Assembly: GCA_949318235.1 (NCBI GenBank)
Contig: OX439128.1
Location: 43,303,476 to 43,367,475, forward strand
Reading direction: 5' to 3'
From: Ecdyonurus torrentis
Lineage: Eukaryota; Arthropoda; Insecta; Ephemeroptera; Heptageniidae
Length of the DNA stretch: 64,000 nucleotides
The position numbers were made by a program, and so were the translations under genes. Shown piece by piece: positions 23,403-37,960 of the stretch. Each line of letters starts with the position of its first letter. The stretch's first letter is position 1. The notes beneath the pieces are model-generated. The model saw only the letters and a program-made list of their open reading frames with translations. It was not told the DNA's origin and did not search any database.

Positions 23403-24822
23403 TAAGGAACGAGAGTAGTAAAGAGAAAAGACACAGAGATGAGGAAGAGAGAGAGAGAAACAATGATAGAAGACAGAGAAACAGAGTACAGTCTTTAAGG
23501 AAAAGTGTGTGGCATGACAAGAAGATATTTAATTATACACTTTCAAGGCAATTTCAAGCTGTTGAAGCATTATTTCAGATTTTGTGATGTTGAGCGACGT
23601 TACTTAACTTCGCGATGTGGTCTTGACTTAACAAAGGAATTCTGTGATTTGTGTTTTAGCTGTCACTAAAGTAACTTATTTAACAGTATATTATTCTTGA
23701 AAGATAGTATACTATATTATGTTAAATATAATATTAAATTTTCTAATATTATATTATGAAGCAGTATATTATTATAGTAATTGTTTTCATATGTATATAA
23801 TAAATTTCCGTTCAAATTATCTCTGCCGCATGTGCAAGCATTATATCAGGCATGAGTATTCCAAGTAAGTTGGCTTCATTGAAATATTGAAGTTTTTTTT
23901 TTTTTTTTTTTCAGAATATTATTTTTTAATGAAAACTTATTAAAAACTTATTTCCTGCATATTTTGATTATTTTCATATTTTATTAACCTCCACCTATCA
24001 ATACAAATTAATTATGATATTTTGATCTTTAGAAGAAAAAAACAGGAATAACAAAATATTAATATACTATAAAATCAGTTTCTCTTAAAAAAGTAAGTTT
24101 TTGTTTTTGTTTTTGTTTTTCCTTCTTCTTTAATATGCTTGTAAAATAAGAAATATCGTATGTCAAAACTGCATAGCAACCATAAAAGAACAATCACACT
24201 AGAGTGGGGTATGATACATGTGTTTCTGTAACTAATTTTCTGGCTTTCTCAGTTCTAAAAAAAAAAAAAAACTTTGCCTTGTATAAAATGACACCCACTC
24301 AAAAGTTCCACTTCATCCTGTAAGGTTGACGACCCGCTTGTCTCATCTACTCAACTGGTGGCCTACACATCAGGATGACGTAACACTTTACTTTATAAAT
24401 TATTTATTAAATAAAAATAAAGCAGAGGAGAGGAGAGCATGGAATGGATGTTTTTCTCGTTGGTTTTGTGAGAATAAAGTCTGATGGTTTGTACAGTGAA
24501 TTATTAGCATCATTAATTCAACTGAAAGTGACAAGAATAATCCATCAAGCTCTAACTGTACTCTCTCGCTGTATATTGTAAAATATTTTAATATAAAAAT
24601 TCAAAGAATTGATTAATAGTTTTGTATTTTTTAAGTGTTATGTTATATATAAAAAAAGGAATAAAATGTAATGAAAAAAATAAATCAAAGGGTTTGATCG
24701 TATTTGAAAAGGGAAACCAGATTCTAATCTTGTGTACTGTATATCAAAACTAAAACTATTTGTTTAGTACCTGTTAGAGTTTAGGGATTTTAATATAAGG
24801 AAATATGCAAATGACGTCAATT

Positions 24823-24890
24823 AATAAGAATAAGAAACTTTATTGGCCCAGGCAGTTCATAGTAGAAAATAGACAGTTACAACAAGCGTT
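24823..24890 (-). mobile_element. Probable LINE 3' end, minus strand
   Basis: Minus strand reads TGAACTGCCTGGGCCAATAA then AGTTTCTTATTCTTATT. This is a polyadenylation-like AATAAA followed by a short TTATTC-type terminal repeat, as in several CR1-like LINE tails. No coding part is seen upstream. Confidence 0.4.
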
Positions 24891-25031
24891 GTAAGCGTTT
24901 ATTCATTTCATTATTTACATTAAATAATATTATTAATACAATAATTGAAAATAATTTCTAATAATCTCATCTATTAATAACAAACACTTTAATGAAGACA
25001 AATTAAAGTTATTTTGCTTTGCTTTTACTTT

Positions 25032-25195
<164 letters not shown>

Positions 25196-25329
25196 AACTC
25201 CATGTTTATTACATGAAAACAATAATATCTCAATAAGTGAAGAAAAATATCTTCGTTTTGTCTCTACACTTTCCTAAATCATTTGTCCAGTTTTACGATT
25301 GTCACCCAGTTATCGTCACACGACTGACT

Positions 25330-25425
25330 GTCATGCTCACAGAAAAAACTGCAAGTAACGATTGGCCATATTGTAAGTCTGGTCATTAGTTCGAATCTGA
25401 CCACCAGCTGCTCTTATAATTAAAA
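25330..25425 (+). mobile_element. tRNA-like (SINE head?) block
   Basis: AGTTCGAATCTGACC (25388-25402) fits a pol III B box, with a weak stem around the TTCGAAT loop. A poor A-box-like stretch lies upstream near 25355. No full cloverleaf can be drawn, so a tRNA gene is rejected; a decayed SINE is the likeliest reading. Confidence 0.3.
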
Positions 25426-25570
25426 TTTCAATATAAAAATGTGAACAAAAGTAACAAAGAACTATGAGACACGTAATTAATTTATATAAAAAAAGCAATT
25501 ATAACAAAGTATTAAGTAGAACATTTTAATGAAAGATGATATAATTAATAAAACTTTCTCCATTGTATAC

Positions 25571-25571
<1 letters not shown>

Positions 25572-25657
<86 letters not shown>

Positions 25658-25672
25658 CATATATATATGGTT
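25572..25672. repeat. (AT)n microsatellite
   Basis: About 100 bp of AT repeat with ATAC/ACAT edges. Confidence 0.97.
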
Positions 25673-25867
25673 ATATAAATATAAAATTCTCACTGGCGTT
25701 CGTATTTTCTTTGATTTTCTTTTATGTAACACTTAACATTAGTATAAGTTTTAAATAAAGATAAATGTTAATTAAAAACTATTTGAGATAACTTTAATGA
25801 AAAAGAAAAAAAAACATCCATGAAACTAAACAGGAGAGAAATTTAAATTTATCTAACATTCTTCGTC

Positions 25868-25892
25868 TTTTTTTTTTTTTTTTTTTTTTTTT
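25868..25892. repeat. Poly-T run
   Basis: About 25 T. Similar runs lie at 26086-26110, 26930-26942, 27320-27347 and 28377-28403 with no recognisable retroelement body attached. Confidence 0.85.
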
Positions 25893-26088
25893 CATTTATT
25901 TAAATTTTCAATTAAATTAATACATTTCCTTTTTATAAAACTTGATACATCTTATACATTAAGGAAATAGAGTTAAAAATAAAATATACAGTGTTACTTT
26001 AATTATGTTGGTTTTCTAGTGGACACTTGTCATGTATAAAACATTTTTCCTCGTATTTTATCTTTTTGTTTGATGCGGCTTAGTCTTT

Positions 26089-26119
<31 letters not shown>

Positions 26120-27314
26120 ACGGTTCACCAACATTGCAAAAACATAGGGATGATGGAGTGAGAGAGAGAGAGAGACAGAGAGACAGAGAAACTGCGTCCA
26201 TTTCTAGAGGCCACATAACAACTAAATTACCTCACCGTTACCCCCACCCTCCCCTTCATATCTCATACTCATTCAAACAACTCAACTTAATTAGTTTCTC
26301 TACCTTTCAAGCATTTTTGTATAATAAATGAGAATATATATTATATAAAAAAACAAACAAAAAAAAAACGTTGAAATGTGGTTATATATATATATATATA
26401 TATATACAGTATCATATATAAAATATAATAGTAGAATGGAGAAACCTTATTATTGCTTAAAATACAAGTAAATAATATACATACATACACAAACTTTTTT
26501 TTTATTGTAAAGTTGTTTAAATTTTGTTTGAATGCTATGTATCTCACACCTGTTCTATATTATATGAATACAAAATTAATTGTTATATAGTTTCTTACAG
26601 TTATACAAACTAATTTTATGTTGATAGTGAAGTGTAAATTAATTACTTCCATAAACTTTGGTAATTATTCTCAATACGATCGTATTTAATCTTTTTATAA
26701 TCTCTTATTCATTACAAAAAAACTCAAATTTAGTTAATAATTTTTTTTTAAACTTATTTTTAAATGAACAAGGAAATTCTATACTTTTGATTAAAATTTT
26801 TTTTTAAAGATACAGTTGACTTAATTAAATATTTTTCAGGTGTAATAAAGTAGAGCTTTTTTTTACTTAAGTAGGATCATAAAAATAAATCAATATGTAA
26901 TAAGACTACTTTTAAGATTATAAAAGCTTTTTTTTTTTTTTTAACTTATCGAGAGAGAAGAAAAATTGAAATTCTTTTGTTTTAGAATGCACAGAAATGT
27001 CTTAGCTTAAAAGGATAATTTGGTTTGAGTGGCAAAATACTTTCATGTTACCGCGTATTCCCCTGTGTACCTACATGGATTCCACTATCATGCATGTGTG
27101 AGATTATATAATACAGAGAGGAGGCTATCCTGACACCAGAGTATACAACACATTTTATGTCCTTTGTTTGAATGAGAAAGTGCAAATGAAATGCGAAGAA
27201 AAGCGTGTAGATTAAAAAAGTTGGGGTGAACAAAGAAAAAGAAAATATGACTTTCTCATTGCGTATTGAAAATTGTCATCTCTCGCCTTTGTTACTTTTT
27301 CATACGAAGCCCAA

Positions 27315-27349
<35 letters not shown>

Positions 27350-28371
27350 TTATTAGGGAAGAGGAAGATCGCGTAAATGTGAATTCTTCATTATTATTAT
27401 TATTATTTAATATTCTTTTTCTTCACTCTACACAATATGTGTACTACTTGTGCAAACGTATGATCATAGTTACATAATATTATAGTTTTGAATAAAATTA
27501 TATTTTATGATGATAACTTTGATAACATACAAATTAGACAAATGTAATCTAAAATTTTGAAACCACACGAGTAATAAAAATATTTTACATAACAACGTTC
27601 AAACAATATCAAAATATATTTAGTTCTTAAACTGACATGAACAATTTTTTTAATTGCTAATTATTTTTTGTAATATTACTCATTGTTAATTTTTTAAGTA
27701 ATTTGAATAATAACTCACCACGTTATACTCTCTTATTAACGTTAATCGTTATTCTCTCACTTATTATTCCTTTGCTGATTTTTTTTTATTCATAAAACTG
27801 ACTGCAAACTAAAATATCACATATTATAGCTTTTATTATTTTTGTTTTATGTGTCTAGAAAATCCTTTGTTTTTTAAAGTATGTAAATAAAATACAAAAT
27901 TTTGTGAGAACGTTATTAAAATTTTAAACATCACGTCATTATAATTGAAGTGATGGTCTTGTTTTGTTTTGGCTGCGGGCTTTTTTGACCATACTGCATC
28001 GCGGACGTGATGTAAGCACGAGAGCCCGCGGCTTTATAGCTACATACAGAGAGAAAAAGAGAGAGAGAGAGAGAGAAACAAGGAAAGATGGACGTGAGAG
28101 AGAAGCTGGCTTGGCAGTGGACGTGACGTATTGTTTTTGTCACGCAATCCCTGCAGCTACGTCAGTGCGAGAAAGACAAATCTCTCTCTCTCTCTCTCTT
28201 TGGCTATATGGTCAATTTATTTTATCTCTCTACAAAAATAAAATATATTATGGTAAAAATAAGTAGCAACAGTATCTCTATTTTCAAATCTATAGACGTT
28301 GTATAAACATTTATATTCTTTTATGTCTGATTTCAAAACGTTTTTCTGCAATTTTCCTTCATCTATATACT

Positions 28372-28407
<36 letters not shown>

Positions 28408-28772
28408 CTTGCTGCTGCTTATTTTCTATAGGTACATTCATGAATTTTTTTTTTCAGCAATTTTCAAATTAAAAACATTTCCTCCCCCCTCCCTTTTTTT
28501 AAAGTAAATCTTGTTAACGAAAACTTGGAAATGGTTTTCTTTTTTATGTAAGCAACCCAGACACTTTATGAATATATTGTATAAAATTGTATTACTAAAT
28601 AATAATAATAAAACGTTATGAATGATAGACATAAATGAACATTAGAGTCATAAAATATAGAACGAAAAAATTATATTTCAGCAGACTCTAGGTAACAGTC
28701 TGTGTTTATGATGTTGATGCAAAGCTGGTCATATTTTATATGTGTTGTTTATCACTGCACAACTTCACGTGT

Positions 28773-28919
<147 letters not shown>

Positions 28920-29677
28920 TCTCGTCGTCGTGAAAACTTTGAGATTTATCTGCTGAATATTTCTCTCACGCAGTGTGTAACGCCAGCAACAGCAAACACA
29001 TTTCTTTTTGGAAAAAAATTACCTAAGTAATATTTTTATCTATTTATATTTTAATTTATTCTCCTTTCCAATTCATATAAAACAAATTTTATGTCTGCAG
29101 CCTTTAAATTTGATATATTTTTAAATCATTTTGGAGATTTTTTAGAAAATTGCTCGATAGGACCATAACAAGTAATGGTGGTACTGGTAAAAGCCTTTAG
29201 TAAAGGAGATGTATAAAAATACAATAAAAATTCTGAATATTGTTCCATAGAGTAAGATATTTAGATGAAATGTGCTCAAGTTTTAATTTAAGTAAAAATT
29301 GCATCACTATCTTAAATAAAATTTGGGAAAATTATATGCATTAACCGATAACACTGAGACCTTATAATTGAAGAATGTTTCAGAAACAAGTATTAAATAC
29401 TGTAAAAATATTGTTTCGTATACATCCAATTTTAAACCTTTAAAAATAAATTGAAAAAAAAAACAAAACTCTAAAACACGATTTCAGCTTTAAGTTGACG
29501 TGTAGAAAAACGTGCTTACACGCAAAATCATTTAGCTTAAGAGTGGAAAACTCTTTTGTCCAGTATGGTCACGTGCTTTAACTATGAACCTGGCGTATAC
29601 TTTTAAAAGGATTTTATAAAATATTTTTTCTCTTATTTTTATCAGACAATTGAGAATTTTTTTTACGTTCGGTTCTG

Positions 29678-29678
<1 letters not shown>

Positions 29679-29764
<86 letters not shown>
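29679..29764. repeat. (AT)n microsatellite
   Basis: About 85 bp pure AT repeat, about 550 bp from the Dscam exon 2 donor. Confidence 0.97.
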
Positions 29765-29767
<3 letters not shown>

Positions 29768-30310
29768 TCTGAACTCAAAATGAAATTGCTATTTTTTGGA
29801 TATATTTTATGCTACAAACCGTCATATGTCAACGTTGAATATTATTCTCTCTGTGTGTCTCAGATTCTCAATTATTTTGGAGACGTGAATTCTGAAAGTG
29901 ACACCGTCTTTAACCCTCCACCCACTCACGTACTGTTGCGTGTCAACGTTGAGCGTCGAGAAGTTTATACGCATTTAATATGATGAAAATGTAGTTTATT
30001 CTTCTCAATTTGACATGATGAAGATGAATATTATGTAACAGTTTTTACACACAAGCAATAATGCAAAGGATAGTTAGAAGAGAAGTTTCTATTTAAATTT
30101 ACATTATTTAAAATATATGCAATAAATTGTTTGATCATATAATATATGAAATCAGGAAACGAAAAAACTATGTATAATCTTTAAAAAATTATTTACATTT
30201 GAGCCAGTTCAATGTGTTCAATATAATTGTTACTAAAAAGAAAATAAATTTCTGAATAGTATTTGTTACAAGCCGAGCTTCATCATAGTAAGCCATAAGC
30301 GCATACTGAC

Positions 30311-30634
30311 CTGCACGTACTGTGACGTCTCTGCTCACGATGGTGCCCACCGAGTTGCTCGCGATGCAGCGATAAACTGCAGCATGAACATCTTGACGGT
30401 AAGTCTCGGCTTGGAACGGTGGGAAATAAAGTGAGCCATTACTAAGGGGCATCCTCACCCCCGGGATGCCGGCGATTGGACTGCCGTCCGCCGCCATCCA
30501 CTCAACGACAGGCTCGGGGTTTCCTTGTGCCACACAGTCGATCACGCCGCCAAAATTGCTCGTGAATTCTAGGCGAGCGGGAGGTTCAGAAGTAAAGCTC
30601 GGACCTTGCGTGTCGTAGATCCCGTGCACGCCGC
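30311..30634 (-). CDS. Dscam: Dscam exon 2 (Ig1 domain)
   Basis: 324 bp (108 codons) on the minus strand. It is entered from GTTTCAG at 30635-30641 and left at GTGCAG|GTCAGT, phase 1 at both ends. The G from exon 1 completes GGC. The product starts GGVHGIYDTQGPSFTSEPP and contains one complete I-set Ig domain: Cys in GVIDCVAQGNPEPVVEW with the C-strand Trp, and the partner Cys in the Y-x-C of VYRCIASNSVGTIVSRDVTV. This is the amino-terminal Ig1 of Dscam; the 'GPSF-x-x-EPP' entry and 'ASN-x-VG' end are typical. The exon is markedly more GC-rich than the flanking intron. ORF extensions on either side (including an apparent Met at 30707) are intronic; the true start is in exon 1. Confidence 0.95.
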
Positions 30635-31622
30635 CTGAAACATTGATAATGAAAATAAAAATTACTGTCTTTAAAAAGCAACAATAGAATATGATAAATC
30701 GTGGCATAACGATTACTTGAAATTTCTTTTAAAAAAAATCTTAAATTCTATAAAATAAAAAAAATAATCTATATTAAATCAATAAAATCTTGAAGGCTGA
30801 AACAATATATCACCAAAATGCATTAAATTTACGTCATACGGATTCATATTTTAAACACAGTAAGGAGTAAGGCAAGTTTCTCAGTGAATGTGACAACACA
30901 GCAAAAACACAACCCACACTCTACCACGCAGTTTAAAAGTCTAATTAAATATTTATACACGTGCCTGACCGCTTTCTTTTAAATCTCATGTCCTCATAAT
31001 CTTTGAAGATAAGTTTACATCAAAGTCAACAAAAACACATAAACTAGGCAAAGCAAGTTGTATAATATTTATTCCTCAAGTAATTAGAAAAGTTTTATCA
31101 TATTTGATAAAACATCTCAGATATATAAAACTTCACCTTTATTTTTGAACTTATGAACGATGAAAGAAATAATAATAATAAACGCAAAACTCTTTACTAA
31201 AAAAAAAAATTCACTTTTCATGGATTTCATATTTCTAGACTTTCATAAATAATAGTCTCTTGCTCGTTCTCTTTCTCTCTTTTTTTAAGAAGAAAAAAAA
31301 AGTATATTTGTAACTCTAAAAGCCTCGAATACTAGTGTACGCTGGGTCGTTAACATTTCTGTAGAGAGCTCTCTCTAAAAGTTGTCAGAAGGATGGTCGG
31401 AAGGAAGAAGTGAACGCTCTCTTCTTGGGTTGAAAGGAACGTGAATAATTTGTAGCAATCGAGACTCCATTCATCAAGAGTTCCATCTGCCACACAAAAT
31501 ATCGATTTTTCACTCATCGATCGTACTATTTATATTGATGCACATACAAGGTGACCGAATCTTACTTTAAGTACACATTGGTATTACAAAATTTTTAAAC
31601 ATTAATATTTTATCTAAAACTG

Positions 31623-31966
31623 TTAAAACTATAGACCACATAAAACAGCATGTGATTTTTAATGAATAAACACGAAATGGAATCTTCAAAATTGTTGACA
31701 ATTTTTACCAGAATATTAATGTAGACACACGAGAGAGCGTGAAATAACTGTAAAGTATGCCATTTTTGTGAATATTCATGTTTCTGACGTCAGAAACATG
31801 CAAAAATTAGTATAAAAATGTTGTGCGGGTTGCATAAATCGAAATTTTCTGATCACTGCTACGGAGCCACAGTTGGGTTTTGAGACAAATTAAAGTTATT
31901 TATGTAAGTCCCATCAAGTGTTTTGTGATATAAATGCTAATGTTTTTCTCTGGTCTATTCCTTTAA
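31623..31966 (+). mobile_element. TTAA-bounded MITE, copy A (344 bp)
   Basis: Ends TTAAAACTATAGACCACA and inverse complement of TTAAAGGAATAGACCAGA, i.e. about 18-bp imperfect inverted repeats with TTAA at both outer edges. The body is strongly similar to the inverse complement of 36490-36835. Contains a perfect palindrome CATGTTTCTGACGTCAGAAACATG-type core near 31778-31801. No ORF. Confidence 0.82.
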
Positions 31967-33466
31967 TATATTCTCACATAATATGAGAAGCTTTAAAAAA
32001 ATATACATTATTGAATAAATAAATCTTAAATTTTTATGCTGCTCGTACAAAGAACAATCTTTGAAATCGTCTCTCAAACAAAAATGTTTCTAGAACTTTA
32101 TATAACCAATATTAGAGTGTAACATGTGATTAAAGCAATAAAAAAAATGGTCCATGTAAATCATGAGCAGCTGTTCAGCTGAGAGGAGAGTATGACAGAA
32201 TATATATTTCAAATGCTTTAAAAATTAGCTCTTGGTCTTCTTTTATTGTAATATTGTATCTATAGTAAGAGAGGGAAAAAAACAGTAGTTTAATTTTATG
32301 GATTATTTTTTTATTCTCTATTTTTTTCTAAGCAATAGTTTTAAAATAAACATTTCAACCTCCTCTTTTATACATTTTTTTTTATTCACGAGAAAATTGG
32401 ATACTAAATTCATTGCATCGAAATTTTTTTTCTAATTTTAAAATATTTTATTTACCAAGTGAAACTTGCCAAAGGGGTCGCAAGTCAATGAAACCTCATT
32501 TGTATATATAATAAACAAACAAATATCTCAACACTACATTTAACCTTATGTTACTTAAACAAATGAATATTTAATTTAAACAGCTGTACGTTCAAGATAT
32601 TTCTCTTCAAACTTGTTATGTATTTTGGTCTGAAGTTTTTAGTGGCGCATCCTAACTAAATATTATCACAAGTCTCTATTGTATATAAAGTAAAATTACC
32701 TGCGCTTGCTTATATGAATGTAATAATCTTTTCTAATTATTGACACGCCTTCTTTTTCATTATATGTATATTCACTATCACCAAGTTTATTATATAAGTT
32801 AACTCATGTAGAAATTTTACAGTTAATTAATATTAGATTTAGTGACTTATTACGTAATATACGATCTATAGGTGTTAACCAGGTATATATAGTATACGTG
32901 CGTTTGCTGTAGCTAGTTTTCACTCACAGTGTCTCTATTCCATGTAGAAATCTTTAATTTGATTAATATTATAGAGACGGCAACTCAATTCATTATATCA
33001 TACGATATATCTACATAATATTATACAATCTTTTGAGGTAGAATACGTGGGTGTACTGTACAGCTGTACCTAAGGTTCATTCAGTGTCTCCTATTCAGAT
33101 CAACCTTTTGCAAAGTGGTCGAAGGTGTATTTAAATTTCAGATGAATTGATGTATATGACTTATCTTGCCTTTATGAAAAACCAATGAAGATTTATGTGT
33201 GTGTGTGTGTATGTATAATATAATACTTTGTAAATGGTTGGTGATATTTTTTGTCACATATGACCTTTGGTATAAACATTTTATAAAATTTAATTTATAT
33301 TATAAATGATACATTATAGACAGTTTTATGTAAAATAAAGTTTGTTTGTTTTTTCATATCTTTAACTCAAAAAATTTGATACCCACGTAAAATTAGTTTA
33401 AAACAAATGTTTAAAGTTACGTTTTTCTTAATTAATGGCATTCAGAAAATAAATCTTAAAGTAAAC

Positions 33467-33604
<138 letters not shown>

Positions 33605-33793
33605 TATCTTAAAAACCAATTTAATTTAAAAAGTAGATAATGAAAATTAAAATTCTTAAAATTAATTAAAGAATATATTATATAAAATAAAAAATGTATT
33701 ATTACAAAAGTTTTTAACAAAATTAAATTAACTTTTAAGGATGACTTAATTTAAGTTGTATTATTTAAATTTTGAAGCACTTCAACGACAACC

Positions 33794-33798
<5 letters not shown>

Positions 33799-33834
<36 letters not shown>

Positions 33835-33839
33835 GTGTG

Positions 33840-33870
<31 letters not shown>
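33799..33870. repeat. (GA)n, (GT)n and (AT)n cluster
   Basis: About 33 bp GA, a short GTGTGT and about 27 bp AT in immediate succession. Confidence 0.95.
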
Positions 33871-34745
33871 CTGTAAGTTAGCTATCGTACTGAAATTCTC
33901 TCACAGGGGATTGCCCGACATCACAGCTCGATCTTCTTGACGAGAAAATCTCTGTAAATTGACGTGGTTGAGAGAAACACACATTATAACATTCAATTAT
34001 AAAATGCAAACTCATTTCAAGAGAGATCGTGTCAATACTGTAAAAAAGTCTTATAGAACGTTTTTGAACTATTTTTATTTAATTATTTAACAAAAAATTA
34101 TACAATTTTAATTAAATTTTATATACGGATTACTGATTTTGGATTGAGTTCTTATAAATATAAATGCTAACGAAAATGTCAATTTAATGTTTTTAATTAA
34201 GTTTACGTTAATTAACACTTTATAATTATATCATTGGGATGCTTTTGATTGGTTTTTCAATTGTTTTGGTACGCATCCTATAACGAAAAAAAAATACAAA
34301 AAAACTTAAACGTTAGATGGTCACACGTAAGTTTTATTTAGAGACTCGATATTTCAGATACGTTATATTTACCGTTTACAAAACATTCAAAAAATTATTG
34401 TTATATTTTTCCAATAATATACTATACAAAAACTGTATGGGATAATTTCAACCATATCTTTATAGGAAAAAATTACTTTTTAAAACCTAGTTTATCAGAT
34501 AAAATTTTTCGCAAATTTAAAGTTACGTACACACGATCGTGATAATATTATTTTAACATTAAAAAACCTTGCGCTCCATTTGCAATGTTATTCTTATGAG
34601 AAATACAAGCGCTGAATTTATATGGTGTAATATATATTATCACAATCGTGTTTACATGAAAAAAATTGTTCTCTTAGTGACAATCAGAAATGCAAGCATA
34701 GAAATATTGATTTATTCTGAGAACAATTTTGATAAAAACAAACGC

Positions 34746-34766
34746 GGGGGGGGGGGGGGGGGGGGG
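34746..34766. repeat. Poly-G run of 21
   Basis: Twenty-one consecutive G in an otherwise AT-rich intron. On the Dscam sense strand it reads poly-C. Confidence 0.97.
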
Positions 34767-34830
34767 CATACAAAAATAAAGAATAAAAATGAATAAAGGT
34801 AACAAAAAGTGCAATTTAAGATTTTTTTTT

Positions 34831-34876
34831 CATTTTTTTCATTTTTTTCATTTTTTTCCTTTTTTTCATTTTTTTT
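34831..34876. repeat. Tandem 9-mer CATTTTTTT
   Basis: Five to six head-to-tail copies with one CCTTTTTTT variant, ending in a T-run. Confidence 0.92.
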
Positions 34877-35902
34877 TTTTATTTTATTTTTTTAATTTTA
34901 GTCTTGTAAGGTCAAATTAAAATGAATTTATATTCTCTTCTTTCAGTTTTGCTATTTTACTGGTTTTAGTACGAGTATATAAAATGCAAATCTACCACCA
35001 TTGAATCCAACATTTTTATTATTAATTTCTCGTTTGTATAGATTTTGGAATCAGTTCAGTATTGTTTACTAAAAATCAGAATCAAACTCACCACAAAAGA
35101 CTATAAAACAAAATTTACACAAAGTTTTGATTGATGGCTTAAAGCTTAATGTTTTTGTGAATTTAAGCGAAAAGAAAAAAATACGACAAAATATAATATA
35201 GAAAATAATAATTTATATAGTGATATGCAAGTCTGTTAAAACAAAAAGCAATGTTTTTGATAGCAAAAATATATCGTAACAAAATTTTCCCCTTAACATT
35301 GATTTTTTTTCTTCTTTTACATCAAATATTGAGATATGAGAGTATATTTTTGTATAACATTTCATCATTATCTCAGCTCACATTTGAGATTGAGTGACAA
35401 CCTTTTGCGGTCAACAAGCTGTTTTATTGACATTTTCTATAAATATACATACATCATTAAAAAAAAAAATCAAATTAAAATAACATGAACTGACTTCAAA
35501 ATTTGTTTTAAAAATAAACTTCTTACTTTACGATATCACTGTTCAAATTATTGAACTTATATATTTTGCATGCAATTACATGCAATTAAAAGTTTTTCAT
35601 CTACTGTATATGGCGTGATTATTTTAACTTTGATGTACATAGAATAAAAAGTAAGTTTTATAGTTGAACGTTGAACTGATGTAATATAACTTTCATAAAA
35701 TATAAAAATTTAAAAGTTTTTTGATGAACGTTACGTTTGCTATAAGAGGTTTGTCTATTCACATTTATGTTCTGTTAACCAATGAGAGTTATTCAAAATT
35801 TTACGTTAAAAATGCATTCTGACATTTTAAGACTCTATTCAAAACAGTTTGCTGTAATGTTTTGTTTTCCATATACTTAAATTTATATATTATATAAATA
35901 AA

Positions 35903-35909
<7 letters not shown>

Positions 35910-35975
<66 letters not shown>

Positions 35976-35986
35976 ATATATATATA
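35910..35986. repeat. (AT)n microsatellite
   Basis: About 77 bp AT repeat with one TATTAT phase shift, preceded by a short GT run. Confidence 0.96.
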
Positions 35987-36489
35987 ATACTTTATTTATA
36001 TATATAAATTTATTTCTTGTGCATATTATTAATTTTATGTCCCAATAGAGGGACAAAATATTCCATACGATGTATAAATAAATAATTTTTTTATAACACA
36101 AAAAGTAGAGTTTCATCTCGCGCTTGTAGAAGTAAATTAAATTCTATATTTCTCATGGGATCAATTTAATAACAAAAATAACAATTTATCATTAATAAAA
36201 AATAATGAAGCAATTTTTATTTTTTATATTATAAAAAGTTGAAGTTTATATCGATAAATATAATTTATTTTAAATATAATCCTATTTTAAAGGAGCTTTA
36301 GCAATGTAGTTTTAAACTTCTTGTAAAATAAGATATTATATTGATAAGTATGTACATTATATAGAGAGAGATAAAATTAACATTTATTGTCTGAAAGTAC
36401 TTTTATTTGCACTTTAATATAACTAAAGAATGAGAACGTGATTTTCATGTAGTATTATTTGGAATAATAAAACTGAACAAAACCTCAAC

Positions 36490-36835
36490 TTAAAGGAATA
36501 CACCAGAAGAAAACATAAGCATGTATATCACAAAACACTTGATGTAACTTACATAAATAACTTTAATTTGTCTCAAAACCCAACTGTAGCTCCGTAGCTG
36601 TGATCAGAAAATTTCGATTTCTGCAACTCGCACATTTTTTTTTTTTTTTTTTTTTTTTTAATTTTTGCATGTTTCTTGTGAAACATGAATAGTCACGCAA
36701 ATTGCATACTTTATAGTATTTTTCACACTCTCTTGTGGGTCTACATTAACAATCTGGAAAAAAATTGTCAGAAGATCCCATTTCGTGTTATTCATTAAAA
36801 AGCACAATGTTGTTTTATGTGGTCCATGGCTTTAA
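36490..36835 (-). mobile_element. TTAA-bounded MITE, copy B (346 bp), inverted relative to copy A
   Basis: Inverse-complement counterpart of 31623-31966. Shared blocks include GGACCACATAAAACA, TTTTTAATGAATAA, AAACATGCAAAAATT and ACTTGATG. TTAA at both outer edges. It carries an extra poly-T run (about 36638-36659) where copy A has a short unique stretch. Confidence 0.82.
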
Positions 36836-37817
36836 GAAAAATGTATTCGATGAAGGAATTTGGTCTCAACTTGACTTTAACTGTTATATTTAACGAACAA
36901 TATTGGAGATATTTTAAATTATATAAGGGTGTTAAAATTTAAGTTTCCATGTCCTACAGCTAAACTATATAGATATTTTATAATATTATGAATATTATCA
37001 CCTGCTAAATAGTTTTAATTAATATTATATTATCAAATAAATAAACTTTGTATAAGCTCTGAAATTAATCCAAAGTTCCAAGACGAAGCAATAAGCACAA
37101 GAATTTTGTTTAGTTGAGAAATAGTGATATTATATTATTAGTTTTATCGATTATAAATGTAAGCATGTCACGTAGTTTCATGTGAAAGGTTTGGGGTTGC
37201 GAAAAGATGGATGTGAGATGAGTTTTGAGGTAGAAGACTACAGAAAGAGAGGGGACATTTGAATAGACAAGTGCAGTGGTCGATGATATACAGTAGTCGC
37301 TCGCGCTGACCCTCTCTTTTCATCGCTCTCTCACTCGTGTTTGCCAGACACTCGACAAACTCAAGAGAAGGTCCACTCTCTCTCTCTCTCTCTTGTCCCT
37401 AGTTGCTGCTGATGAGACATGCATCTCAACATCATCAAAAACAAAAGATTATAACCATCAACAAACTTCTCCCTCCCTCTCATTTTTTTTTTTCTAAATG
37501 CAAACATCAAATACTTTCATTTTAATAACGTACAAAATTACTTTTTTTTTCTGAAGATAAAATTTTTAAACTTAAACTTATGTAGACTTTTTTTTAAGTC
37601 TTAAGTAATCTTTCAGGTAAACTATAACATTAAAAATCTACTACCTGTAGAAAATGGTGAACCTACCAAAGTTTATCTTTATATATACGTTTTATTTGCG
37701 AGGTAGACTGTCTATGTCAGTTTGAGTTTAGTGTGATTATTGGAGAAACTTTTGAACATTTAAGCATTCGTTCACCGTGTCTGATGTAAGTTTAATTTGT
37801 AATGGAGCAATGTGAAC

Positions 37818-37819
<2 letters not shown>

Positions 37820-37862
<43 letters not shown>

Positions 37863-37900
37863 CGAACTTTTGGTGAAACATTTGAGAATGAGAGAAAAAT

Positions 37901-37954
<54 letters not shown>
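37820..37954. repeat. Two (GA)n tracts around a short spacer
   Basis: GA tracts at 37820-37861 and 37903-37954 separated by about 41 bp of unique sequence. Confidence 0.96.

Positions 37955-37960
<6 letters not shown>

Noticed and set aside
25355..25402. tRNA gene
   Set aside because: TTCGAAT loop present but no cloverleaf can be formed.
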